Part shown: positions 35,778-43,902 of the stretch, piece after piece | Position numbering within the stretch: the first letter of the stretch is position 1 | How the letters are laid out: the number at the start of each line of letters is the position of its first letter | Source of the DNA: CAIVAT01 sp037133475 | GTDB taxonomy: Bacteria; Bacteroidota; Bacteroidia; Bacteroidales; FEN-979 | Direction of reading: 5' to 3' | NCBI GenBank assembly: GCA_037133475.1 | Contig: JBAXOB010000018.1 | Coordinates: 1 to 64,000 of the forward strand | Length of the DNA stretch: 64,000 bases | Notes under the pieces: generated by a model | Databases searched by the model: none | Told to the model about the DNA's origin: nothing | The model's input: the letters and a program-made list of their open reading frames with translations, nothing else | Translations under genes and position numbers: made by a program

Positions 35778-36816
35778 AGTTTAATATCTCAATATCAAAT
35801 TTTTCCTTATCAGTTCCATGAAACTCGATCTCCATGGGAACGTAAAATAACGGTAATTTTTCCAGATTAGTGCATAATTCAGGAGTTTTCAGCCGCATCG
35901 CATCTTTCTCGGTGGTTACCAGCACCTTTTTCTGGGTTGGCAGGTCATTGAATTTCTTCGTCAGATCTGCAATGTCCTGCAGCGAATATTGATGGTGGTC
36001 GGCATATTTGATCACAATCAGCTCCCGGCACATCCGTGAAAGATGTTCACGCAAGGGATAATCATTGGCGATTCCAGTAAACAGCAGGATCATGCTGATT
36101 TTTGCCGGGAACTGCATGTTCGGATTGTCAAACAGGGCAACAGGTTCACTGTAGCTGATGTATGAAAAATAGATCTGCTGGTGGTTGCCTGGTTTGAGAT
36201 CCTCTATAATCCTGCGCCGGGTAATGGGTGAAAAAATTTTGGGTGTTTTGGTGACGATGATGATATCGGCCCGCCGGGCACCCCACCTGAATTCACGAAG
36301 GGTCCCTGACGGGAGGACGAAGTCGTCGGGATAAATGCGGTGATAATCCGTTAAGAGGATCGACAAACCAGGGGTTACATACCGGTGCTGAAAGGCATCA
36401 TCCAGCAGGATCGCGTTCAGACCCGGGTATTTCTGATGCAGCAACTGAATACCGCGTTTCCGCTGTTCATCAACGGCAACGATGATCTCCCGGAACTTCT
36501 TGCAGTATTGCAGGGGTTCATCCCCGAGATCCTTTACCCCGGAATTACCGGTGGCAATCATAAACCCGTGGCTTTTCCTACCGTATCCGCGGCTCAGCGT
36601 GGCAATTGACTTTGCCGGCGATAAAAGCCGGATCAGGTATTCCACATGAGGGGTTTTTCCGGTTCCCCCGTAAGTAAGGTTGCCGACTGAAATGACAGGT
36701 TTTGCAAAGGTTTTGGAGGGCAGGATATGCAGGTCAAACAACCAATTCCTGATCTGCATGGTGATACCATAACAAAGCGAAAACGGATATATGATAACCT
36801 GGAGGATCCTTGTCAT
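35749..36816 (-). CDS. lpxK: Tetraacyldisaccharide 4'-kinase
   Basis: LpxK phosphorylates the 4' position of the lipid A disaccharide, the sixth Raetz-pathway step, at the inner membrane. The 355-residue protein shows the membrane-binding N-terminal segment (ILQVIIYPFSLCYGITMQIRNWLF), the P-loop in SVGNLTYGGTGKTPHVEYLI, then LSRGYGRKSHGF, GDEPLQY and the Asp-rich LLDDAFQHRYV typical of LpxK. The C-terminal part has VTTEKDAMRL. Finding lpxK here, with an LpxR-like and a PagL-like protein elsewhere in the window, indicates that the organism makes lipid A. No other lpx genes are adjacent. Confidence 0.95.
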   Translation of the reverse strand: MTRILQVIIYPFSLCYGITMQIRNWLFDLHILPSKTFAKPVISVGNLTYGGTGKTPHVEYLIRLLSPAKSIATLSRGYGRKSHGFMIATGNSGVKDLGDEPLQYCKKFREIIVAVDEQRKRGIQLLHQKYPGLNAILLDDAFQHRYVTPGLSILLTDYHRIYPDDFVLPSGTLREFRWGARRADIIIVTKTPKIFSPITRRRIIEDLKPGNHQQIYFSYISYSEPVALFDNPNMQFPAKISMILLFTGIANDYPLREHLSRMCRELIVIKYADHHQYSLQDIADLTKKFNDLPTQKKVLVTTEKDAMRLKTPELCTNLEKLPLFYVPMEIEFHGTDKEKFDIEILNYVDKNQGDD

Positions 36817-36917
36817 AATCGAAGGGCCTAAGTTATTAAAAAAATAAAACCGATTACATTACATATGAAAAAAATACCCTAACAGGGAGGGGTGTCCTGA
36901 AGAGGGGAAAAACGTGT

Positions 36918-37313
36918 TCAGGAAAAGGATTTTTCCTTTTGAAGAAACCTGATATTTTTTATTAATTCCGAGATTCCTAAATCGGGTTTGTTCAATTTAC
37001 GGATGTAGTCAGTGGCACCGGCCTGATGCATCAAAGTGGCCATCTCCTGGTTGTCAAAAGCATCGAAAAATATCACTTTGGTTGCAGGAGAATCAGATTT
37101 CACGAGGCGCAGAAATTCAAAGACATCATGACCGGCAGGTGGCAGGTCGGTAATGAGAAAATCAGGCCGGAGATTTTTATGAAGACGATACAGGCACTCA
37201 TCATGCGACAGGAATGTATGCACTTCGAGAAATTTATTGACGACCAGGTAAAAATTGATCAGGCTTCTATGCGTTGGATTGTTGTCAACAACCGCAATAA
37301 CAGGCGTTTGCAT
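36918..37313 (-). CDS. Degenerate single-domain response regulator receiver
   Basis: A 131-residue receiver domain with no output domain (start MQTPVIAVVDNN). The phosphate-accepting Asp is Asp56 in ITDLPPAGHDVFEF, and Lys106 in DYIRKLNK is present. The first acidic pair reads Asp10-Asn11 (normally DD or ED), and the switch Thr/Ser is replaced by Asp84 in IFFDAFDNQ, so conventional phosphorylation and switching are doubtful. No histidine kinase gene is near. ATG 37313 (residue 12 of the open frame) is used since the receiver begins there. It might be a partner for a hybrid kinase or have a constitutive form. Confidence 0.72.
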   Translation of the reverse strand: MQTPVIAVVDNNPTHRSLINFYLVVNKFLEVHTFLSHDECLYRLHKNLRPDFLITDLPPAGHDVFEFLRLVKSDSPATKVIFFDAFDNQEMATLMHQAGATDYIRKLNKPDLGISELIKNIRFLQKEKSFS

Positions 37314-37441
37314 GATTTTCCCTTTTCGGCTTTTTATGAATGTCAAAAATGCATTATTTATTCACGGGTACTTAATTATCGGAAAAGTTCTTTTGAACAG
37401 GTTATGAACAGTTTAAGGAAATAATAAGTTCTGAAAATGAT

Positions 37442-37449
37442 TACCTTTG
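37442..37449 (+). promoter_or_regulatory. Candidate -7 box of the Nif3-like gene
   Basis: TACCTTTG fits TAnnTTTG. Transcription from here would start near 37456 and so excludes the upstream ATG at 37437; the ATG at 37470 would have a leader of about 14 bases. Confidence 0.45.
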
Positions 37450-37469
37450 GCTTCAAAAATATGGTAAAG

Positions 37470-38564
37470 ATGAACATTGGCGAAATAGGGCGTTACCTGG
37501 AATCTCTTTCCCCGCTTGCCTATCAGGAGGATTATGATAATTGCGGATTCCTGGCAGGAGATCCCGCCTGGGAATTTGAAAAGGCACTACTATGCCTCGA
37601 CCTTACGGAGGATGTTATGAAAGAGGCTGTCAGGAAAAACTGCAACCTGGTGATTGCCCATCACCCGTTCATATTCAGGGGTATTAAGAAACTGACTCCC
37701 GACCAGCCTGAAACAAAGTTGATTACGCTGGCGATCATGAACAATATTGCGATTTACGCCATTCATACAAACCTCGACAATACCCTGCATGGCCTGAACG
37801 CGCTGGTTTTCTCAAAACTGGGGATTACAGAATATAAAATTCTCGATCCTGCGAGGGGGAAACTTGTGAAGCTGGTAACCTTCTGCCCGGAAGGCTTTGC
37901 GGGGAAGGTGAGAACGGCATTGTTTGATGCGGGCGCAGGAACCATTGGCAATTATGACCAGTGCAGTTTCAACGGGGAAGGGGAGGGTACCTTTCGCGCC
38001 TCAGCCAAGGCCAACCCCTTCGTCGGCGAGAGAAATGAACTCCACACGGAGAGGGAAACCAGGATCGAGGTGATCCTGCCCGGTTTTTTGGAAAACAGGG
38101 TGGTGCAGGCGCTGCTGGCAGCTCATCCTTACGAGGAGGTGGCGTATGATATTTATCCGTTGGGGAATGCCAACGCTCAGTGCGGAGCCGGTCTAATCGG
38201 AAAACTTGATCCCCCGATGGCCCAGCCCCGGTTCCTGGAACATGTCAGGAAAATCTTTAATATCCCGGTTATCAGGCATACACGGCTCAGTGCAAAAAAA
38301 GTTGAAACGGTTGCCTTATGCACCGGTTCAGGTAGTTTTCTGATCCCCCGGGCCATAAATTCCGGCGCCGATGCCTACCTCACAGCCGACCTTAAATACC
38401 ACGAATTCTTCGGTGCTGAAAAACGGCTTCTTTTAGCCGATATTGGTCATTATGAAAGCGAACAGTGGGTAAAAGAATGGCTTTATGATGCGCTTATTGA
38501 AAAATTTCCTACCTTTGCATTCCTTATTTCAGAAGTAAATACCAATCCGGTTCATTATTTTTAA
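37470..38564 (+). CDS. Nif3-like dinuclear metal-centre hexameric protein
   Basis: A 364-residue member of the Nif3/YbgI family with an inserted PII/CutA-like domain, as in the Bacillus YqfO form. The N-terminal part is typical: ESLSPLAYQEDYDNCGFLAGD, CLDLTEDVMKEAV, NLVIAHHPFIFRGIKKL (metal ligands His-His) and AIYAIHTNLDN. Residues from LVKLVTFCPEGFAGKVRTALFDAGAG through AAHPYEEVAYDIYP make the insert, and the end VALCTGSGSFLIPRAINSGADAYLTADLKYHEFF completes the metal site (Asp, His). The metal and reaction are unsettled; GTP cyclohydrolase and tRNA roles have been proposed for relatives. It is 10 bases before the zinc-ribbon gene, a pairing found in many Bacteroidota. Confidence 0.87.
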   Translation: MNIGEIGRYLESLSPLAYQEDYDNCGFLAGDPAWEFEKALLCLDLTEDVMKEAVRKNCNLVIAHHPFIFRGIKKLTPDQPETKLITLAIMNNIAIYAIHTNLDNTLHGLNALVFSKLGITEYKILDPARGKLVKLVTFCPEGFAGKVRTALFDAGAGTIGNYDQCSFNGEGEGTFRASAKANPFVGERNELHTERETRIEVILPGFLENRVVQALLAAHPYEEVAYDIYPLGNANAQCGAGLIGKLDPPMAQPRFLEHVRKIFNIPVIRHTRLSAKKVETVALCTGSGSFLIPRAINSGADAYLTADLKYHEFFGAEKRLLLADIGHYESEQWVKEWLYDALIEKFPTFAFLISEVNTNPVHYF

Positions 38565-38574
38565 AACAGAGTCT

Positions 38575-39489
38575 ATGTCAAAAATGACAAGCAAGCCAAT
38601 CGCAACCTCCAAACCATCGAAACTGGCAAGGAAACCTGATAAGAAGGAGGATAGTCCGGCAAAAAAAAATGCAGCTCCCGTTGAGGAGGCGACTGAAGCC
38701 CCCGTTGAAAAGGTTGTCCCTAAAGTGAAAGCCGAAGGCGCGGATGAAAAAGCCGAAGTCACCATTGAAAAGAAACTGATTGCCTTATATAATCTCCAGC
38801 AGGTTGATTCACAGGTCGACAAAATTCGTATTATCCGGGGTGAACTCCCGCTGGAAGTACAGGATCTTGAAGATGAAATAGCCGGCCTGGAAACCCGTGT
38901 CGATAATTATATCCAGGAAACAGTCGTATTGGAAAAATCGGTGACGGATAAGAAAAACGCCATCCGGGATGCCCTGGTGCTGATCAAGAAATATGAAGAT
39001 CAGCAGATGAATGTAAGGAATAACAGGGAGTACGATTCATTGACCAAGGAGATTGAATATCAGAATCTTGAAATTCAGCTTTCGGAGAAACGAATTAAGG
39101 AATACCAGTCAGCCCTGGAAAGCAAAACTGAGGAGATCGAGAGCTTTCAAAAGGTTTTGCAGGATCGGAAGAATGACCTTGAAATAAAACGTAACGAACT
39201 CGAAGATATCATTGCCGAAACCGAAAAAGAGGAGAGCGACCTGATAAAAAATTCAGAGGAGAACCGGCAGTTTATCGAAGACCGGTTGCTGATGGCCTAT
39301 ACCCGGATCAGGAAAATTGCCAGGAATGGCCTTGCGGTCGTTCAGATCGAACGGGATGCCTGCGGCGGGTGCTTTAATAAAATCCCCCCCCAGCACCAGC
39401 TTGATATCAGGATGCATAAAAAAATTATCGTTTGTGAATATTGCGGTCGAATCCTGGTCGACAGTGGAATTGTGGATGCAGTGAATTAA
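38575..39489 (+). CDS. Coiled-coil C4-type zinc-ribbon protein (CT398/DUF164-like)
   Basis: The 304-residue protein has a Lys/Ala/Pro-rich low-complexity head (about residues 1-65), a long coiled coil (about 70-235: LIALYNLQQVDSQVDKIRI, DDLETRVDNYIQ-like heptads, EKEESDLIKNSEE) and a C-terminal zinc ribbon: CGGCFNKIPPQ ... CEYCGRIL (two CxxC pairs). Chlamydia CT398, the founding structure, contacts RNA polymerase sigma-54 and the type III secretion system; a role here is not known. The gene is directly after Nif3 and its stop TAA shares its last A with the ATG of the TPR gene. The unusual head is likely disordered. Confidence 0.83.
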   Translation: MSKMTSKPIATSKPSKLARKPDKKEDSPAKKNAAPVEEATEAPVEKVVPKVKAEGADEKAEVTIEKKLIALYNLQQVDSQVDKIRIIRGELPLEVQDLEDEIAGLETRVDNYIQETVVLEKSVTDKKNAIRDALVLIKKYEDQQMNVRNNREYDSLTKEIEYQNLEIQLSEKRIKEYQSALESKTEEIESFQKVLQDRKNDLEIKRNELEDIIAETEKEESDLIKNSEENRQFIEDRLLMAYTRIRKIARNGLAVVQIERDACGGCFNKIPPQHQLDIRMHKKIIVCEYCGRILVDSGIVDAVN

Positions 39490-41039
39490 TGACCCGGCAC
39501 GGTATCATTGAAAAGGCGCCTATGATCAGGATTCTTCTGATTGCAGGCGCCTTTCTTATTTTTTCACCAAAGCCGCAGGCGCAGTACAATTTTGATGAAA
39601 ACAACCAGCGTACATACAAGGCTGTGCTCTCCCTGCAGTTTGCCGAGGCGAACCGGCTGATCGAAATTGAAAAAAAATCAGACCCCGCCAACCTCCTCCC
39701 GCTCTGTTTTGAAAACTATATCGATTTTTTGACCCTCTTTATCGGCGAGAATCCAAAGGATTATGACCTTTTGAAAGGGACGAAATCCGACAGGATTGAG
39801 AGGCTGGAGAGGGGTGATCAGGATTCCCCCTGGTATAACTTTTGCCTGGCCGAGGTTCATCTCCAGTGGGCATTTGCAAGGATTAAGTTCGGCGATTATA
39901 CCGCTGCCGCTTTTGAAATACGCAAAGCCCACCTGCTCTTCGAACTGAATGATGCCAAATACCCCGGTTTCCTGGTTAATAAGATCGGTTTGGGAGTGGT
40001 TCATGTCGTGGTTGGCATTATTCCCGATAGTTACAAATGGATTACCAATTTGATGGGGGTGGATGGTACCATGGAGGGTGGATTCAATGAAATCCGCCGG
40101 GTTGCAGAATATTCGGGTAATGATAAAATCACCCTCCTTTATAAACCGGAAGCATTGTTTTACCTGGCTTTCCTTACGGCAAACCTGCAGAAAAACAAAA
40201 AGGAGGCGTTGCCGGTTCTAGCCCTGTTAACGGCCCAGCAGGGTGATCACCATCCACTGGAAAGCCCGCTCCTGGTTTTTGCTTCAGCCTCCATCCTGAT
40301 GAAAACAGGTCACAATGACGATGCCCTCGCGCAATTGCAGGTGCGTTCATCCCTCACGCAACGATACCCTTTTTTTTACCTCGACTTCCTGGAGGGATTG
40401 GCCAGGCTTAATAAGCTGGATTATTCAGCTTCGGGTTTCTTTGAAAAATTCACAGCAGGTTTCAGAGGGCAGAACTATGTGCGTTCGGCCTGCCAGAAAT
40501 TGGCCTGGATTGCGCTTCTTCGCGGCGATACGGCAAGGTATCATCAAACCATGAAAATGCTGCAAACAAAGGGGGCGGCCATAGTGGATGAAGATAAACA
40601 GGCAACCGCCGAGGCAGCAGGTGGCATTGTGCCAAACACTGTTTTACTCCGGGCCCGGTTGCTTTTTGACGGAGGATATTACAGCCTGGCGTTGGATGAA
40701 CTGCTGAATAACAGCCTTAAAGCTTCGGTAAAGTCAAAACGCGATCTGATAGAATATAATTACCGCCTGGGCAGGATCTATCATGAAACGGGAAATTATC
40801 CGAAAGCCCTTGAATATTACGGAAAAGTAATTCAGCGCGGACGTTCAGAACCTTACTATTTTGCAGCAAGCGCCGCCTGCCAGATGGGTTTGCTCTATGA
40901 AAACGCGGGAGCCTGGGTGAAGGCCGACAGCGCTTACCATGTATGTTTATCCATCAATACGCCTGAATACAAAGCCAGCCTTAGTCAAAAGGCTAAGGCT
41001 GGCTTGAACAGGGTTAAAAAAATGATTCCTAAAACCTGA
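39489..41039 (+). CDS. Secreted TPR-repeat protein
   Basis: A 516-residue protein with a signal peptide (MIRILLIAGAFLIFSPKPQAQ, from residue 12). The rest is alpha-helical, with TPR-like repeats most clear at the C-terminus (YNYRLGRIYHETGNYPKALEYYGKVIQR; CQMGLLYENAGAWVKADSAYHVCLSI). It probably serves as a periplasmic or surface scaffold. I use ATG 39489 since it overlaps the preceding stop (TAATG), which suggests translational coupling; ATG 39522 gives the signal peptide without an 11-residue lead and is a fair alternative. Its end overlaps the convergent FadL-type gene by 11 bases. Confidence 0.78.
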   Translation: MTRHGIIEKAPMIRILLIAGAFLIFSPKPQAQYNFDENNQRTYKAVLSLQFAEANRLIEIEKKSDPANLLPLCFENYIDFLTLFIGENPKDYDLLKGTKSDRIERLERGDQDSPWYNFCLAEVHLQWAFARIKFGDYTAAAFEIRKAHLLFELNDAKYPGFLVNKIGLGVVHVVVGIIPDSYKWITNLMGVDGTMEGGFNEIRRVAEYSGNDKITLLYKPEALFYLAFLTANLQKNKKEALPVLALLTAQQGDHHPLESPLLVFASASILMKTGHNDDALAQLQVRSSLTQRYPFFYLDFLEGLARLNKLDYSASGFFEKFTAGFRGQNYVRSACQKLAWIALLRGDTARYHQTMKMLQTKGAAIVDEDKQATAEAAGGIVPNTVLLRARLLFDGGYYSLALDELLNNSLKASVKSKRDLIEYNYRLGRIYHETGNYPKALEYYGKVIQRGRSEPYYFAASAACQMGLLYENAGAWVKADSAYHVCLSINTPEYKASLSQKAKAGLNRVKKMIPKT

Positions 41040-42495
41040 ATCCGATCGTGGCAAGCAACGTATTGGTATAATAGGTAACAGCACTGGGGTTAACCATCGT
41101 CGCATCGTAAAGGTAATAGTTTTGATTCATTTTAGTCCAGACATACGACAGGTCGGCAAAAAAGTGTTTTTCACGATAACCCAGACCGCCCGAAACCTGG
41201 TAACGTTCGCTTTTATCGGTTTTTAACTGGTATGGGTTGCCGAAATACCCGAATCCGCCCCTGATCCTGAAATCAGCCAAGCGCCATTCGGTTCCCACGC
41301 GGATATTCCCTGCCGACTGATAACTTGTCCTGATCTGACCGTTGATGTCGGAATAACTGTCTCCGGAGGAATTAAACCTTGCCTGGGAATAATCCAGATA
41401 CTCATAATCTGCGCTTACCAGCCCATAATGGCCGATGATAAAAGCGATGCTCCCCATGGCACGGAAAGGGGTTGTCAACTGGTAGTTATAAGAACCTGCT
41501 GGCGAATAGGAGATGGCACTCCAGTTGGTGCTGTCAGAGAACCTGGATTGCATGCTGGTTGCCCATTGGTCGCGCATGTTCGGATACCATGTGGGGGTGT
41601 GAATGCTGGCGCCGAGCCTTACCCATTCGGCAGGTTTATAGATCAGGCCGAATTTGAAGTTAACACCGGTGCCATTGGTGTGAAGGTCGGACCGGTAGGT
41701 GAGTGATTGGAAATTAGGAATGCTCGCGTCGGCCCGGGTTTCAGAATAAACGCTGTGTTCATAATAGTTAATGGTGGGTATGCCCACGGTCATCCCGACG
41801 TAAAGTTTGTCCATGATATTCGCCCCGACGGAGAGGTCAAATTCGTTCATGGAGCCATTGGTCAGGATGGTCTTGTCCTGGATCACGCCTCCGTTTGGCG
41901 CATCACAAAAATAGGATTTCGTATCCGGATCATAGCCAATCAGGTAGGCTGACTGGGCCAGGCCGATGTCGAAGGGGTAGTTGTCCATGACCGAACCTTC
42001 GGGGGTTTTATTCGCATTAAGTATGTTTACATAGCTCTGCATCATGGAACTTTGGTTGTTGATCCCATGAATGGTAACGCTGTTGTTGAAATCGTTCTGG
42101 CGGTTAAATCCCAGGCCGAAGTTGATGGCTCTTACTGCGTTATCTTTATTTTTTTTATAAGGGCTGACGTTGAAAATGGCGCCGAAATTTCCGATGCCAA
42201 GATTGACACGGTTGTCGGTGGCTGACATTCCGTTATAGACAGATTCCGAGCTGCCCACGGTGGGGGCAAGGGTGAAGGTCATTTCAGAGGCGGTATATAG
42301 CCCGATTCCGGCGGGGTTTGTGGCCAGGGTGGAGAAGTCGGCGCCAACAGCGCCAAATGCACCGCCAAGTCCGTTGAATCTGGCTGTTCCACTGTACAGG
42401 ACACTGGAATAGCGGAGCGCATCTTCGGGTGTTTGGGCGCTGGCAAGTATTGCTGACAGGAATATCAGCAATACGATGCAAAATGAGTTTTTCAT
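41029..42495 (-). CDS. Outer-membrane transport protein, OmpP1/FadL family
   Basis: A 488-residue outer-membrane barrel with a signal peptide (SFCIVLLIFLSAILASAQ) and the family motif at the N-terminus: FNGLGGAFGAVGADFSTLATNPAGIGLYTASEM (the NPAG motif). The rest shows regular amphipathic beta strands to a final terminal strand ending TIGFRF. Relatives move long-chain fatty acids or other hydrophobic compounds across the outer membrane; this family is also annotated as hemin receptor in Bacteroidota, without firm proof. A Gly/Tyr-rich lipoprotein gene lies 30 bases upstream on the same strand, probably co-transcribed. Confidence 0.88.
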   Translation of the reverse strand: MKNSFCIVLLIFLSAILASAQTPEDALRYSSVLYSGTARFNGLGGAFGAVGADFSTLATNPAGIGLYTASEMTFTLAPTVGSSESVYNGMSATDNRVNLGIGNFGAIFNVSPYKKNKDNAVRAINFGLGFNRQNDFNNSVTIHGINNQSSMMQSYVNILNANKTPEGSVMDNYPFDIGLAQSAYLIGYDPDTKSYFCDAPNGGVIQDKTILTNGSMNEFDLSVGANIMDKLYVGMTVGIPTINYYEHSVYSETRADASIPNFQSLTYRSDLHTNGTGVNFKFGLIYKPAEWVRLGASIHTPTWYPNMRDQWATSMQSRFSDSTNWSAISYSPAGSYNYQLTTPFRAMGSIAFIIGHYGLVSADYEYLDYSQARFNSSGDSYSDINGQIRTSYQSAGNIRVGTEWRLADFRIRGGFGYFGNPYQLKTDKSERYQVSGGLGYREKHFFADLSYVWTKMNQNYYLYDATMVNPSAVTYYTNTLLATIGFRF

Positions 42496-42525
42496 AAAGT
42501 TTGTATTTATAGTTCTGAAATAGGA

Positions 42526-43785
42526 TTACCGGTGTCTGCCGCTACCGCTGCCACTTCCGGATGATCTGCCCTCACCGTTTCCTCCCGACCTTGCAGGCGC
42601 TGAACTGGAACCTGAACGCGATGGCGCGGAATAGGTTGCTCCTGGATGGCCGGAATTTCCTGCCGGACCCGATCTGGTGGGCTGGGAGTATGTCCTGGTT
42701 GCGGGTGAGGAATATTGACGTGAGTTGTCGTTGCCAATCCTGTTGCCGCTATTTTGAGAGGCACCTCTGCCCGCCGCTGCGGCCTGGGTTCTGGGTGCAA
42801 GGTATTCCTGGCTTGATTTCGGCTGCCTGTAGGTGGGCGGGGAGTAGCTCTGGGCAGCGCCTGTACGCTGGGCCTGGGTGGTAACTTCAGGCCGGCTGTA
42901 ACGTGGAGCGGGTTGCTGGCGCGTACCCTGGTTTGAAGTTTGAACCCGTGTATTCGCGGCACTTCTCTGGTTTACAGCCTGCCTTGTAGCAGCAGGTTTG
43001 GAGTACTGGTATCTCTGCTGGGTTGCAGGTACGCCGGCAGTGCGTGTACCGGGTGCTATCCGTGTGTCCTGGGTTTGGCCGGTCCTGGCTGCAGTTCCGG
43101 TACCTGCCGGAGTTACCCTGCCTCTGCCTCCGTCGGTACGCGACAGGGAGGTACGGCGACCATAGTAAACACTGCTGTATTTGTTATAACCACCGCCATA
43201 CCAGTCATTATACCCATACCCGTATCCATACCCGTAACCATACCCGTAACCATACCCGCAGCTGTAACAGCAGGGGTTGTACCAGGAATTATAACCATAA
43301 TAGGGATATCCCCAGCCGAAGCTCCAGCCCCAGGGGGAATAGGGATAACCCCAGCTGTAATCAAAGCCCCAGGGGGAATAGGGACTTACAAACCCGGAAT
43401 ATCCTGCGCCAACGCCCAGGTAAAGGTTGACATTCGGACTGGTGCCTCCTCCGTTCGATGCAGCGGAATTGCTGGTGTAGGTCTCATCAAAATAGCCCTT
43501 GGTGGTGTCCTTGCTGTTGAAACGGTTGATCCTGCCGGCATAGGAATAGTCGTTGTAATCATCCGCAAATGTGGATGACGCAGGTTTTTGCGCTTTGGCA
43601 TTATCGGGTGATGTAATGACCTGCTCACCGGTAGTTTGTGGCTTGGTGGTTTTTGAAACCGTTTGCGAACCCCTGCCGGGGAATCCGTAAACATCATCGT
43701 TGCTGCCCGATGTCGCCAGTTTCTGGGTGGTACAGGCAACGGTCATCAGGCTGATGATCGCGATAATTAAGGCTGATTTTTTCAT
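42526..43785 (-). CDS. Gly/Tyr/Pro-rich low-complexity lipoprotein
   Basis: A 419-residue protein with a lipoprotein signal (SALIIAIISLMTVAC, Cys18). Residues about 125-200 form a Gly/Tyr/Trp-rich block: PYSPWGFDYSWGY is repeated as PYSPWGWSFGWGY (about 135-160), then CCYSCGYGYG runs into eight Gly-Tyr pairs (residues 177-192). From about 215 the protein becomes Arg/Gln/Ser/Pro rich (TPAGTGTAARTGQTQDTR) and ends in Gly/Ser/Arg (SGSGSGSGRHR). Overall it is cationic and probably unstructured. Short early segments (DDYNDYSYAGRINRF) are conserved-looking. It is exported and likely attached to the outer membrane. No family is recognised. Confidence 0.65.
   Translation of the reverse strand: MKKSALIIAIISLMTVACTTQKLATSGSNDDVYGFPGRGSQTVSKTTKPQTTGEQVITSPDNAKAQKPASSTFADDYNDYSYAGRINRFNSKDTTKGYFDETYTSNSAASNGGGTSPNVNLYLGVGAGYSGFVSPYSPWGFDYSWGYPYSPWGWSFGWGYPYYGYNSWYNPCCYSCGYGYGYGYGYGYGYGYNDWYGGGYNKYSSVYYGRRTSLSRTDGGRGRVTPAGTGTAARTGQTQDTRIAPGTRTAGVPATQQRYQYSKPAATRQAVNQRSAANTRVQTSNQGTRQQPAPRYSRPEVTTQAQRTGAAQSYSPPTYRQPKSSQEYLAPRTQAAAAGRGASQNSGNRIGNDNSRQYSSPATRTYSQPTRSGPAGNSGHPGATYSAPSRSGSSSAPARSGGNGEGRSSGSGSGSGRHR
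43210..43257 (-). repeat. 12-base tandem repeats encoding Gly-Tyr pairs
   Basis: Four tandem units of about 12 bases (pattern CCATACCCGTAA on the plus strand) encode eight Gly-Tyr pairs within the lipoprotein gene at 42526. Such repeats can expand or contract by slippage in steps that keep the frame. It is coding, not CRISPR. Confidence 0.8.
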
Positions 43786-43845
43786 AAGGCATTCATTTTA
43801 AAAATCCGGAAAGTCTGTTGCGTCATTTGATCGGGATAATTTTCG

Positions 43846-43853
43846 TATTTTTG
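43846..43853 (+). promoter_or_regulatory. Candidate -7 box of proS
   Basis: TATTTTTG fits TAnnTTTG, with a leader of about 43 bases to the proS ATG. The closest TTG is only 16 bases upstream, so the -33 box is uncertain. Confidence 0.42.
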
Positions 43854-43902
43854 TCTCGATATTACATGTGAAAAATAACAAATATTATACCAAAACGATA
43901 AA

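Noticed and set aside
37437..37469. Longer N-terminus for the Nif3-like protein beginning at ATG 37437.
   Set aside because: A TAnnTTTG box lies inside that stretch and the family begins at MNIGEIG.
43210..43257. Short tandem units that at first sight resemble CRISPR repeats.
   Set aside because: Units are 12 bases with no spacers, in frame within a coding sequence.
42940..43578. A 212-codon plus-strand frame rich in Ile-Pro-Val repeats.
   Set aside because: It is the antisense of the Gly-Tyr repeat region and reflects the repeat, not a gene.
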